Assembly (NCBI GenBank): GCA_039029395.1 | Contig: JBCCGG010000076.1 | Location: forward strand, 1-13,128 | DNA: 13,128 bases | Source: JBCCGG01 sp039029395 | GTDB taxonomy: Bacteria; Pseudomonadota; Alphaproteobacteria; Kiloniellales; JAKSDN01 | Direction of reading: 5' to 3' | In this document: piece after piece, positions 6,043-12,992 of the stretch | Layout of the letters: each line of letters opens with the position of its first letter | How positions within the stretch are numbered: the first letter of the stretch is position 1 | Made by a program: the position numbers and the translations under genes | The notes under the pieces: model-generated | Databases searched by the model: none | The model's input: the letters and a program-made list of their open reading frames with translations, nothing else | What the model was told of the DNA's origin: nothing

Positions 6043-7335
6043 GTGACCAACGCCCTTAGAGTTGCCGTTGCCGGGCTCGGCACGGTCGGCGCCGGCACGC
6101 TCGCCCTGCTCGAGGCCAAGCGCGAGCTGATCGTGGCGCGTGCCGGACGGCCCTTCGTGGTCACCGCGGTCTCGGCCCGCGACCGGCGCAAGGACCGGGG
6201 CATCGATCTCTCCGCCGTGCGCTGGTTCGAGGATGCCGGCGTGATGGCGGCCGATCCCGATGTCGATGTGGTGATCGAGCTGATCGGCGGCGCCGACGGG
6301 GTCGCCAAGGCGCTGGTCGAGCGGGCGATCGATGCCGGCAAGTCGGTCATCACCGCCAACAAGGCCCTGGTCGCCCATCATGGCACGGCGCTTGCCCGGC
6401 GCGCCGAGGCAGCAGGCGTCGCGCTCTGCTACGAAGCTGCCGTCGCCGGCGGTATTCCGGTCATCAAGAGCATGCGAGAGGGCTTGGCCGGCAACGGCTT
6501 TACCAAGGTCTACGGTATCCTCAACGGCACCTGCAACTACGTGCTCAGCACCATGCGCGAGAGTGGGCGGGAGTTCGCCGAGGTGCTCGCAGAAGCCCAG
6601 CAGCTAGGCTATGCGGAGGCCGATCCCAGCTTCGACGTGGACGGTATCGACGCGGCGCACAAGCTGGCAATCCTGGCCTCCCTGGCCTTCGGCTCCGAGC
6701 TCGACTTCGACGGCGTTCACACCGAAGGTATTCGCGAGGTCTCGGCGCTCGACATCGCCTATGCCGAGGAGCTTGGCTACCGCATCAAGCTGCTCGGCCT
6801 GGCCCGACTCATCAATGGCGGTCTGGAGCAGCGGGTGCACCCTTGCATGGTGCCGACCTCGGCACCGATCGCCCATGTGGACGGTGTCTTCAACGCGGTC
6901 GTCGCCGACGGCGACTTCGTCGACCGAGTCCAGCTTGAAGGGCGTGGGGCTGGTGCCGGGCCGACTGCCTCGGCGGTCGTTGCCGATCTGATCGACTGTG
7001 CCCGGGGCGCCCGCCTGCCGACCTTCGCGGTGCCGGCCGAGGCCCTGGTCAAGCGCCCGTCGCTGCAGATGGACCACCATGTGGGCTGCTACTATCTGCG
7101 CCTCATGGTCGTCGACAAGCCGGGCGTGATCGCCGACGTGGCCGCCGCCCTGCGCGACGAGGAGATCTCCATGGAGGCCATGTTGCAACGTGGCCGGGCG
7201 CCCGGCGAGGCGGTTCCGGTGGTCATGACCACTCACGAGACCGAGGAGGTCCAGATGCGCCGGGCGATCGAGCGCATCATGGCGATCGAGGCGGTGCTCG
7301 AGCAGCCGCGCACGATCCGCATCGAGCAGCTCTAG
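6043..7335 (+). CDS. hom: homoserine dehydrogenase with C-terminal ACT domain
   Basis: Reduces aspartate 4-semialdehyde to homoserine, the branch point to threonine and methionine. The 430-residue product has an N-terminal NAD(P)-binding Rossmann fold (AVAGLGTVGAG, 8-18; SVITANKALVAHHG, 101-114) and the catalytic segment GGIPVIKSMREGLAGN (136-151) followed by GILNGTCNYVLSTM. The catalytic lysine region is FDVDGIDAAHKLAI (K207 candidate), and GAGAGPTASAVVADL (302-316) is also conserved. A C-terminal ACT domain from about 349 (YYLRLMVVDKPGVIADVAA) is the usual site of feedback control by threonine. Start: GTG 6043 is preceded by a strong GGGGAGGGG (6029-6037). The upstream ATG 6016 would add nine atypical residues and has no such site. 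It precedes glpX by 77 nt and probably shares its transcript. Confidence 0.95.
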   Translation: MTNALRVAVAGLGTVGAGTLALLEAKRELIVARAGRPFVVTAVSARDRRKDRGIDLSAVRWFEDAGVMAADPDVDVVIELIGGADGVAKALVERAIDAGKSVITANKALVAHHGTALARRAEAAGVALCYEAAVAGGIPVIKSMREGLAGNGFTKVYGILNGTCNYVLSTMRESGREFAEVLAEAQQLGYAEADPSFDVDGIDAAHKLAILASLAFGSELDFDGVHTEGIREVSALDIAYAEELGYRIKLLGLARLINGGLEQRVHPCMVPTSAPIAHVDGVFNAVVADGDFVDRVQLEGRGAGAGPTASAVVADLIDCARGARLPTFAVPAEALVKRPSLQMDHHVGCYYLRLMVVDKPGVIADVAAALRDEEISMEAMLQRGRAPGEAVPVVMTTHETEEVQMRRAIERIMAIEAVLEQPRTIRIEQL

Positions 7336-7412
7336 GGGGCTCTCGCATTGCGGGCCGTTCCCGCGGTCACTAGACTACGACACCAGACAACAGGGGTAGG
7401 GAAGAGGGTTCT

Positions 7413-8393
7413 ATGTCCAAGGCTTTGGATCGAAATCTGGCGCTCGAAGCAGTGCGCGTGACCGAGGCGGCGGCCTTCGCCGCGGCGCGCCTGATCGGGC
7501 GCGGTGACGAGAAGGCGGCCGACCAGGCGGCGGTCAACGCGATGCGCGCGTCCTTCGACGAGTTGGCGATCTCCGGCACCGTGGTGATCGGCGAAGGCGA
7601 GCGCGACGAGGCGCCGATGCTGTTCATCGGCGAAGAGGTCGGCGCCGGCGGGCCCAAGGTCGATATCGCGCTCGATCCCCTGGAAGGCACGACGATCACC
7701 GCCAAGGGCGGCCAGAACGCGCTCGCCGTGCTCGCCATGGCCGAGAAGGACGGCTTCCTCAACGCGCCGGACACCTACATGGACAAGATCGCCGTGGGCG
7801 GCGGCCTGCCGGACGAGGTGGTCGATCTGGACGAAAGCCCGAAGGCCAACCTGAAGAGCCTGGCCAAGGCCAAGAAAATCGACGTCGCCGACCTTTCGGT
7901 CTGCATCCTTGATCGGCCGCGCCACAGCGAGCTAATCGCCAAGGTGCGCGAGGCCGGCGCGCGCATCGTTCTGATTGGCGACGGCGACGTGGCCGGCGTA
8001 ATCGCGACCAGTACCCCGGCCAGCCGAGTCGATATGTATTGGGGCGTCGGCGGCGCGCCCGAGGGCGTGCTGGCGGCGGCGGCGTTGCGCTGCATCGGCG
8101 GCCAGTTCCAGGGCCGATTGGTGTTCCGCAACGACGACGAACGGGGCCGCGCCGCGCGCTGCGGCATCACCGACTTTGAGCGAAAGTACAGCCTGCGCGA
8201 GTTGGCGAACGGCGAGGTTCTGTTCGCCGCCACCGGGGTGACCGACGGCAACATCCTGCGCGGCGTGCGGCGAACCGCGACGGGCGGCTCGACCCAATCG
8301 ATCGTCATGCGCTCCAAGACCGGCACCGTGCGGGTGATCGAGGCGACCCACGACTTCACCCGCAAGACCTGGTACCGGGACCTGGGCAAATAG
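7413..8393 (+). CDS. glpX: class II fructose-1,6-bisphosphatase (GlpX)
   Basis: Hydrolyses fructose 1,6-bisphosphate to fructose 6-phosphate in gluconeogenesis, and in some relatives sedoheptulose bisphosphate too. At 326 residues it is near the length of E. coli GlpX. Aligned by eye to that enzyme, all metal and active-site acids are present: Asp37 (AADQAAVNAMR), Glu61 (GEGERDEAPML), Asp88 and Glu91 (LDPLEGTT) and Glu217 (GGAPEGV). The C-terminal part has the conserved ATGVTDGN segment. The ATG has a purine-rich site (GGGAAGAGGG, about 7398-7407) upstream. The recJ start follows 3 nt after the stop, so the two are surely co-transcribed. Nothing is missing or odd. Confidence 0.95.
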   Translation: MSKALDRNLALEAVRVTEAAAFAAARLIGRGDEKAADQAAVNAMRASFDELAISGTVVIGEGERDEAPMLFIGEEVGAGGPKVDIALDPLEGTTITAKGGQNALAVLAMAEKDGFLNAPDTYMDKIAVGGGLPDEVVDLDESPKANLKSLAKAKKIDVADLSVCILDRPRHSELIAKVREAGARIVLIGDGDVAGVIATSTPASRVDMYWGVGGAPEGVLAAAALRCIGGQFQGRLVFRNDDERGRAARCGITDFERKYSLRELANGEVLFAATGVTDGNILRGVRRTATGGSTQSIVMRSKTGTVRVIEATHDFTRKTWYRDLGK

Positions 8394-8396
8394 GCG

Positions 8397-10202
8397 GTGA
8401 GCGCACCGGCCAGACAAGAACAAACATCACGGGAGTGCTTCCTCGGTGTCGAGGACTCTTTGACCGGGCGCCGTTGGGAAGACCGGCTTGGCGATCCCCG
8501 TTCGGGCCTGGCAATCGCACAGCGCCTCGAGCTGCCCGAGGTGGTCGGCCGGGCGATCGCGGCGCGCAACATTGGGCTCGATGAGGCCGAGGCTTTTCTT
8601 GCCCCGCGTCTGCGCGCCCATCTGCCCGACCCCTCCGGTTTTCGCGACATGGACCGGGCGGTCGTGCGCCTCATAAAGGCGCTGGAGGGCGAGGAAAAGG
8701 TCGCCGTGTTCGGCGACTACGACGTTGACGGCGCGACCTCGGCGGCCCTGCTGCACCGCTTCCTGGGGGCGCTCGGCCGGCCCCCGCTGCTCTACATCCC
8801 CGACCGCATGACCGAGGGCTATGGGCCCAACGAGCGTGCCTTGCTTGGCCTGCAGCAGCAGGGCGTCAGCCTGGTCGTCACGGTCGACTGCGGCACCACC
8901 GCCGCCGAGCCTCTGGCGCGCGCGGCCGATGCCGGGCTCGATGTCATCGTGCTCGACCACCACGCAGCCGACGCCGAGCTGCCCGAGACCGCGGCCTTGG
9001 TCAACCCGAACCGGCGCGACGAGGCCGGCCGCTGCCGCCAGCTGGCCGCGGCCGGAGTCACTTACCTGCTGCTGATCGCTCTGAACCGGGCCTTGCGCTC
9101 GGCCGGCTGGTACAAAGAGAGGCTCGCCGAGCCCGACTTGCTGGGTTTGCTCGACCTGGTGGCACTCGGCACGGTTTGCGACGTGGTGCCCTTGACCGGG
9201 CTCAACCGGGCCTTCGTGGCGCAAGGCCTGAAGGTCATGGCGCGGCGCGCCAACGTCGGCCTGAGCGCACTGGGGGATGTGGTCAAGTTGGCCGAGCCGC
9301 CGGGTACCTATCACGCCGGCTTCCAGTTCGGGCCGCGCATCAACGCCGGCGGCCGGGTCGGCGAAGCGGCCTTGGGGGCGCGCTTGCTCACCACGGAAGA
9401 TCCGGGCGAGGCGGCGTCGCTGGCCCAGCGCCTGGATCAGTTCAACCAGGAGCGCCGGGAAATCGAACGCGCGGTGCTCGAGCAGGCCCTGGATCAGGTC
9501 GCCGAGCGGCCGGCGGGAGCCGGCCTGACCTTCGCGGCGGGCGAAGGCTGGCATCCGGGCGTGATCGGCATCGTCGCCAGCCGTCTCAAGGAGCGAACCA
9601 ATCTGCCGAGTTTGGTGGTTGCCCTCGGAGACGACGGCATCGGCAAGGGCTCAGCCCGCTCGGTGCCGGGCGTCGATCTGGGCCGTGCCGTGCTCGACGC
9701 CAAGGCCGCCGGCCTCCTGATCAACGGCGGTGGCCACCCCATGGCGGCCGGCCTGACGGTTGCCGCCGATCGTCTGGAGGCGCTCAGGGACTTTCTCGAC
9801 CAGGCGCTGGCCCGGGAGATGGCGGAGATCGCCTATCGCCCGGTGCTTGGCCTGGACGGCGCTCTGCAGCCCCGGGCGGCGAGCTTCCCTTTGGTCGCGC
9901 AGCTTGACCGCCTGTCGCCTTTCGGGGTCGGCAACCCGGAGCCGCGCTTCGCCCTCTCTGCCGTGCGGGTCGTGCGGCCCCAGGTGGTCGGCGACGGCCA
10001 TCTGCGTTTCCGTTTGGTCGGCGCCGATGGTGCTGGGCTGAAGGCCATTGCCTTTCGCGCCTTCGACGGGGCGCTCGGCGAGGCGCTCAGCACCGCCGGC
10101 GGACTGCCCTTCCATGTTGCCGGCAAGCTGCGCCCGGACACCTGGGCCGGGCCCGAGGCGGTGCAAATGATTGTCGACGACGCCGCGCCTGCGAGCGGTT
10201 AG
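8397..10202 (+). CDS. recJ: single-stranded-DNA-specific exonuclease RecJ
   Basis: A 5'-to-3' single-strand DNA exonuclease used in recombination, mismatch and base-excision repair. The 601-residue protein shows the DHH phosphoesterase motifs: motif I FGDYDVDGATS (105-115), VTVDCG (161-166, Asp164), motif III VLDHHAAD (185-192) and ALGTVCDVVPL (257-267, Asp262). INAGGRVGEA follows at 315-324. The DHHA1 domain includes HPGVIGIVASRLKER (386-400) and GGGHPMAAG (444-452), and an OB-fold region follows to the C-terminus. The GTG start at 8397 gives MSAPARQE and then FLGVEDSLTGRRW, which agrees with the N-terminus of alphaproteobacterial RecJ. The Shine-Dalgarno would lie in the last codons of glpX (TGGGCAAATAGGCG). 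It is intact and followed 9 nt later by the VWA gene. Confidence 0.95.
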   Translation: MSAPARQEQTSRECFLGVEDSLTGRRWEDRLGDPRSGLAIAQRLELPEVVGRAIAARNIGLDEAEAFLAPRLRAHLPDPSGFRDMDRAVVRLIKALEGEEKVAVFGDYDVDGATSAALLHRFLGALGRPPLLYIPDRMTEGYGPNERALLGLQQQGVSLVVTVDCGTTAAEPLARAADAGLDVIVLDHHAADAELPETAALVNPNRRDEAGRCRQLAAAGVTYLLLIALNRALRSAGWYKERLAEPDLLGLLDLVALGTVCDVVPLTGLNRAFVAQGLKVMARRANVGLSALGDVVKLAEPPGTYHAGFQFGPRINAGGRVGEAALGARLLTTEDPGEAASLAQRLDQFNQERREIERAVLEQALDQVAERPAGAGLTFAAGEGWHPGVIGIVASRLKERTNLPSLVVALGDDGIGKGSARSVPGVDLGRAVLDAKAAGLLINGGGHPMAAGLTVAADRLEALRDFLDQALAREMAEIAYRPVLGLDGALQPRAASFPLVAQLDRLSPFGVGNPEPRFALSAVRVVRPQVVGDGHLRFRLVGADGAGLKAIAFRAFDGALGEALSTAGGLPFHVAGKLRPDTWAGPEAVQMIVDDAAPASG

Positions 10203-10211
10203 ACTGTCCCG

Positions 10212-10982
10212 ATGATCTCTTGGTTCAAACCAAAACTCGCGGCGCTTAGTGCCGCGATTCTTTTCCTGGCCCTGGGCGTCATTCAGCCCGCCGCCCAGGA
10301 CGGTCAGCTGGTCGATCTGGAGCTGATCCTGGCGGTCGACACCTCGTCGAGCGTGTCCAGCCAGGAGTTCGATCTGCAGATGCAGGGCCTGGCCGAGGCT
10401 TTCCGTCATCCGTCTGTCCAGGCGGCGATCGAGGCGGCCGGCGATCTGGGGATCGCGGTCGCTATGGTGCAGTGGTCGGACAACCGCAAGCAGACCGTGG
10501 CGATCCCCTGGCAGGTGCTGCGCGGGGCCGCCAGCGCCGAGGCCTTTGCGGCCGAGATCTCGCGCACCCCGCGCTTTCTGGTCGGCGGCGGCACGGCTCT
10601 GGGCGGCGCTTTGGACTTCTCCCTGCGCCAGTTCGGCCGCAATGCCTTTAACGGGCGCCGCAAGGTGATCGACATCTCCGGCGATGGGCGCACCAACCAG
10701 GGGGCTCATCCCTCGCGCTTCCGGGACGAGGCGGTGGCGCTCGGCATCACGATCAATGGTCTCGCGATCCTCAACGAGGACGTCTACGTGGACCGCTATT
10801 ACCGCTACAACGTGATCGGCGGCACCGGCGCCTTCGTGATGACGGCTCAGGACTACGAGGACTTCTCGGTGGCGATCCTGGAGAAGCTGATCAAGGAGAT
10901 CGCCGGCGCCCCGGTGGCCAGCCTGCCGGCGCCCGAGCCGCCCAACCTGGCCGCCCGATCGGACTTGCAATCCGACCCTTAA
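10212..10982 (+). CDS. secreted DUF1194 / von Willebrand factor A domain protein
   Basis: A 256-residue exported protein. A signal peptide covers about residues 1-29 (KPK, then the hydrophobic core LAALSAAILFLALGVI, then QPAAQ). The mature part is a VWA fold with an intact metal-ion-dependent adhesion site: D43-x-S45-x-S47 in LAVDTSSSVSS, Thr128 in GGGTALGGALDFS and Asp158 in IDISGDGRTNQG. The overall layout (VDLELILAVD, QWSDN, YYRYNVIGG, AFVMTAQDYEDF) is that of the DUF1194 family common in alphaproteobacteria, whose function is unknown; a periplasmic binding or adhesion role is likely from the VWA fold. The proline-rich tail ends near the tRNA. It starts 9 nt after recJ with a weak ribosome site and is probably the last gene of that transcript. 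Confidence 0.85.
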   Translation: MISWFKPKLAALSAAILFLALGVIQPAAQDGQLVDLELILAVDTSSSVSSQEFDLQMQGLAEAFRHPSVQAAIEAAGDLGIAVAMVQWSDNRKQTVAIPWQVLRGAASAEAFAAEISRTPRFLVGGGTALGGALDFSLRQFGRNAFNGRRKVIDISGDGRTNQGAHPSRFRDEAVALGITINGLAILNEDVYVDRYYRYNVIGGTGAFVMTAQDYEDFSVAILEKLIKEIAGAPVASLPAPEPPNLAARSDLQSDP

Positions 10983-10990
10983 GCCGCTAT

Positions 10991-11015
10991 CTGGAGCCCA
11001 CAAAAGCAGCTCCGG
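10991..11015 (+). other. 7-bp hairpin between the VWA gene and tRNA-Glu
   Basis: ctggagc (10991-10997) pairs with gctccgg (11009-11015), including one G-T pair, around an 11-nt loop. It ends 1 nt before the tRNA. There is no T-tract. It might end the VWA transcript or mark the tRNA 5' processing region; the support is weak. Confidence 0.25.
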
Positions 11016-11016
11016 C

Positions 11017-11092
11017 GACCCCATCGTCTAGAGGCCTAGGACATCAGCCTTTCACGCTGAAGACACGGGTTCGACTCCCGTTGGGGTCACCA
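11017..11092 (+). tRNA. tRNA-Glu (anticodon TTC)
   Basis: A complete 76-nt cloverleaf with CCA encoded. The acceptor stem GACCCCA (11017-11023) pairs with TGGGGTC (11082-11088), the discriminator base is A11089 and CCA lies at 11090-11092. The anticodon stem TCAGC/GCTGA (11044-11048 with 11056-11060) encloses the loop CTTTCAC with anticodon TTC at 11051-11053. The D-loop region TCTAGAGGCCTAGGA and the T-arm ACGGGTTCGACTCCCGT are typical. It lies directly before an integrase relic, and tRNA 3' ends are common integration sites. Confidence 0.96.
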
Positions 11093-11129
11093 TACTTTTC
11101 AATGACTTGCGTGACCCTTAACTTGGTCT

Positions 11130-11444
11130 TCAAACTGTCTTGGCTGAAGACTTCAAACTTTTCCACGTGCCTTCGTTCCCTTTTTGAGCCTGCTGCGCTT
11201 CCTCTGGGCGGCCTTCGCACCCCTCGTAGGATCGCACGGCATACACTTCTGGGATCTTGCCGGCGGTCTCAATCGAGTGTCCTGTGGCGCTCGCCAACTC
11301 GTACTCTGTGGCTTCAGCCCGCGCCCTTTCTCCCGTGGCGGTGCGCCGCAGATCTCGTATCTATAGATCCTTGGGCAGCCCTGCTGCGTCCCGAACCTTC
11401 CGCATGTGACGGCACAGGTGGTTGAGGGAGTAGGGGCGGCCGGT
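11130..11444 (-). pseudogene. tyrosine-recombinase integrase, C-terminal remnant with in-frame stop
   Basis: Read on the minus strand, this stretch gives the catalytic end of a phage-type integrase: TGRPYSLNHL, MRKVRDAAGLPKDL, then a TAG (11363-11361), then IRDLRRTATGERA, ELASATGHSIETAGKI and VYAVRSYEG. A lysine- and glutamine-rich tail runs to the TGA at 11132-11130. These correspond to the box with the second catalytic Arg (DLRR), the GH-S histidine motif and the nucleophilic tyrosine (YAVRS). The N-terminal half is missing: the frame is cut near 11445 by the IS3 remnant, and the TAG sits where homologues usually have a codon for Gln or similar. The remnant ends 37 nt after tRNA-Glu, the normal position of an integrase that uses the tRNA 3' end as attachment site. 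It is too short and interrupted to give an active recombinase. Confidence 0.8.
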
Positions 11445-11454
11445 CGCTGGTCTG

Positions 11455-12325
11455 CTACCGGATATCTAGACCATCCTGAATGCGAGAGATCCGGCTCCTC
11501 TCTGAATTCACCAGATCCATGGGGACCCGGTTTCCAATGGCGCCATGCGGACTCTCGGTGTTATAGTCCTGGCGCCAGTCCTCGATCTTAGCTCGGGCGT
11601 CCTCGATGTCGAGGAACCAATGCTGGTTCAGGCATTCCAGTCTGGTGCGACTGTTGAAAGCTTCGCTGAAAGCATTATCCGTCGGCTTTCCTGGCCTCGA
11701 GAAGTCGAGGACGACCTTGTTGGCATAGGCCCAGAGATCCATTTCCTTGGCCGTGAACTGGCTGCCGTTGTCGAGACGAATGGTATTGGGGCAGCCGAAC
11801 TCCGTAAAGGCCTTGTCTAGGGCCGTCACTACGTCGATCGCCCTGGCATGGCGCGTCACCCAGAGCCCGGTGCTCACGCGGCTAAAGTTGTCGACTATCG
11901 TCAAGACCCAAATTCTCCGCCCGTCGTAGAGCTCGTCGTACATCCAGTCCATCGACCAGCAGTCATTGGGCGCCTGGGCCGGTCGGCGATCTTCGCGCAG
12001 CTTGGCCTTCACGCGGCGCCGCGGTGGCTTGTGTCTCATCTGCAGCTTCTCCAGCCTATAGAGCCGATAGACCCGCTTGGCATTGATCTGCCAGCCTTCC
12101 CGGCGCAGCAGCACGTGGATCCGCCGGTAGCCGTACTTGGTCCGGGTCTCGGCGATCTCCCGGATGCGCTTTCTCAAGACTGCCTGCTCGGGGCGGCGGG
12201 AGCGGTAGTGATTAGGTGGAGCGACGGATCGGCACCGCCTTGCAGGCTCGGCGAATGCTGACCTTGAAGCAGCTCCGAAAGAAATCGACCATCTCCCGCC
12301 GCCGAGCAGGCTTCAGAGCTTTTTT
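11455..12325 (-). pseudogene. IS3-family transposase orfB, broken by a one-base insertion
   Basis: OrfB supplies the integrase core of an IS3 transposase. Counting from the TTG at 12177, the last 240 codons contain the HTH_21 region (RTKYGYRRIHVLLRREGW) and a DDE core: Asp77 (CWSMDWMYDE), Asp136 (IRLDNGSQFT) and Glu172 (DNAFSEAFNSR), giving the expected DD35E spacing. The true N-terminus lies upstream in another frame, reading KALKPARRREMVDFFRS to AVPIRRST and then hitting TAA. Removing one A (one T on the plus strand, about 12212-12213) restores RST-YHYRSRRPEQAVLRKR, typical of the family. This is therefore a frameshift mutation, separate from the programmed one at 12319-12325. The product is probably non-functional unless the downstream TTG start suffices. 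Confidence 0.85.
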
Positions 12326-12374
12326 CGAATGACTTCTTGAATCATCTCCTTGTCCAGGCTGAGATCGGCCACTA
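12313..12374 (-). pseudogene. IS3-family orfA, C-terminal fragment
   Basis: The frame reads LVADLSLDKEMIQEVIRKKL and then TGA (12315-12313), the standard end of IS3 OrfA proteins, which carry the DNA-binding and leucine-zipper region. Everything upstream is lost at the junction with the IS5-like element. It overlaps the start of orfB in the -1 frame, as in intact IS3 elements. Confidence 0.75.
12319..12325 (-). promoter_or_regulatory. programmed -1 ribosomal frameshift heptamer A AAA AAG
   Basis: On the minus strand the orfA frame reads CGA AAA AAG CTC TGA, so the slippery heptamer AAAAAAG lies 3 nt before the orfA stop. A -1 slip gives KKALKPARRR, the beginning of OrfB. This is the canonical arrangement for making OrfAB transposase in IS3 elements; here it is preserved although both genes are broken. 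Confidence 0.8.
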
Positions 12375-12860
12375 GGGTCTGTACTCAATAAGTATATTCC
12401 AGAGTAGGGAGATTTGTGATTCAAGATGTTCAAGAAGGACATCTTGATGAAGGATCTGTTCTGGCTTGATGATGAAGCCTGGTCGCGGGTTGGGCGTTGC
12501 TTGCCGCGCGGTCGGCGCGGGGCACGTCGGGTGGATGATCGTCGGGTGATCAGCGGGATCATGCATATGTTGCGCACGGGCGCGCGCTGGCGGGATTGCC
12601 CGGCGGAGTACGGCCCCTACACGACAATCTATAATCGCTTCAACCGCTGGAGCCGCCAAGGCGTGTGGCAGGATATCTTCTACGCGCTGACTGGGTCGAC
12701 TGGCATCGTTGGGGCCCGGCCGGTCGCGATCGATTCGACCCATGTGAAGGCGCACCGCTCGGCCGGCGGCGCAAAAGGGGGGCCTACGAGCACGCCATAG
12801 GCCGCTCGCGCGGCGGACGCACCACCAAGATCCACACGCTCAGCGATGACCTTCGGCGCG
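12375..12860 (+). mobile_element. IS5-family (IS427-like) element, 3'-truncated, inserted in the IS3 orfA
   Basis: The left end is placed at the G after CTA (12372-12374), because IS427-group elements target TA within YTAR sites and the IS3 orfA frame is cut exactly there. The transposase N-terminal part follows. Homology fades near 12860, before the region that would carry the later catalytic residues, and no right terminal repeat is seen. The element is a dead fragment. Confidence 0.6.
12422..12446 (+). promoter_or_regulatory. hairpin with the Shine-Dalgarno in its loop, before the IS5-like transposase start
   Basis: caagatgt (12422-12429) and acatcttg (12439-12446) are perfect 8-bp arms. 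The 9-nt loop contains AGAAGG, the likely ribosome binding site for the ATG at 12447, which follows the hairpin immediately. Such structures can limit transposase translation; the regulatory role is inferred. Confidence 0.45.
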
Positions 12861-12943
12861 CTCACCCTCTCTCCGCCAGCCCATGCTCGAGATTGAGTGC
12901 ACAAAGTGCCCGCGCAGGGGCCGCTACAAGGATGAGACACTGA
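12447..12943 (+). pseudogene. IS5-family (IS427-like) transposase, frameshifted and truncated
   Basis: From ATG 12447 the protein begins MKDLFWLDDEAWSRV and continues with RVDDRRVISGIMHMLRTGAR, the PAEYGPYTTIYNRF block and VAIDSTHVKAHRSAGGAKGG, which includes the first catalytic Asp (AIDST). This is typical of IS427-group transposases. An ATG at 12426 would add seven codons. At the run AAAAGGGGGG (12773-12782) the frame is lost and stops at TAG 12800. The family sequence resumes in the -1 frame as AYEHAIGRSRGGRTTKIHTL. This could be programmed -1 slippage, which is proposed for some IS5 members, or loss of one G. Homology ends soon after SDDLRR (about 12860), and the frame then runs through unrelated DNA to TGA at 12943. 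The second catalytic Asp and the Glu are missing, so it cannot be active. Confidence 0.8.
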
Positions 12944-12981
12944 AGGCGGACACGGCCCGGACACCAGACTGCCAGATCTAG
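12883..12981 (+). pseudogene. small Cys-containing protein, probably an internally deleted remnant
   Basis: A 32-codon frame from ATG 12883 to TAG 12981 begins MLEIECTKCPRRGRY. The C-x-x-C-P-R-(R/K)-GRY opening resembles a small hypothetical protein seen often in alphaproteobacterial accessory DNA, where a longer middle section precedes a second Cys cluster and a PDL ending. Here GRY is followed directly by KDETLKADTARTPDCQI, as if the middle were deleted. No ribosome site is evident. It lies between two IS fragments. It may simply be chance; the resemblance is from memory and was not searched. Confidence 0.35.
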
Positions 12982-12992
12982 GGCTCAGGCTA

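Larger units (their letters stand above)
11445..12374 (-). mobile_element. IS3-family element remnant (orfA 3' end plus orfB)
   Basis: The remnant covers the end of orfA, the frameshift signal and all of orfB of an IS3 element, probably the IS407 or a related group. The 5' part of orfA is missing where an IS5-like element begins at a CTAG (12372-12375). The 3' boundary is fuzzy: orfB stops at 11455 and integrase homology starts at about 11444, with no clear TG...CA terminal repeat, so the 3' end may also be truncated. Confidence 0.75.

Noticed and set aside
7350..7364. 5-bp hairpin gcggg/cccgc between hom and glpX
   Set aside because: A short stem in GC-rich DNA is expected by chance; there is no T-tract.
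8427..9554. Long antisense frame (375 codons) inside recJ
   Set aside because: It is the mirror of a strongly GC-biased coding gene with clear RecJ motifs; the product is Gly/Gln/Arg-rich with no family features.
9651..11024. Long antisense frame (457 codons) across recJ, the VWA gene and the edge of tRNA-Glu
   Set aside because: It is a codon-bias shadow crossing three well-supported genes and has no recognisable domain.
11406..12261. Plus-strand frames across the integrase and IS3 remnants
   Set aside because: The minus strand carries clear integrase and DD35E transposase motifs; the plus-strand frames are their shadows.
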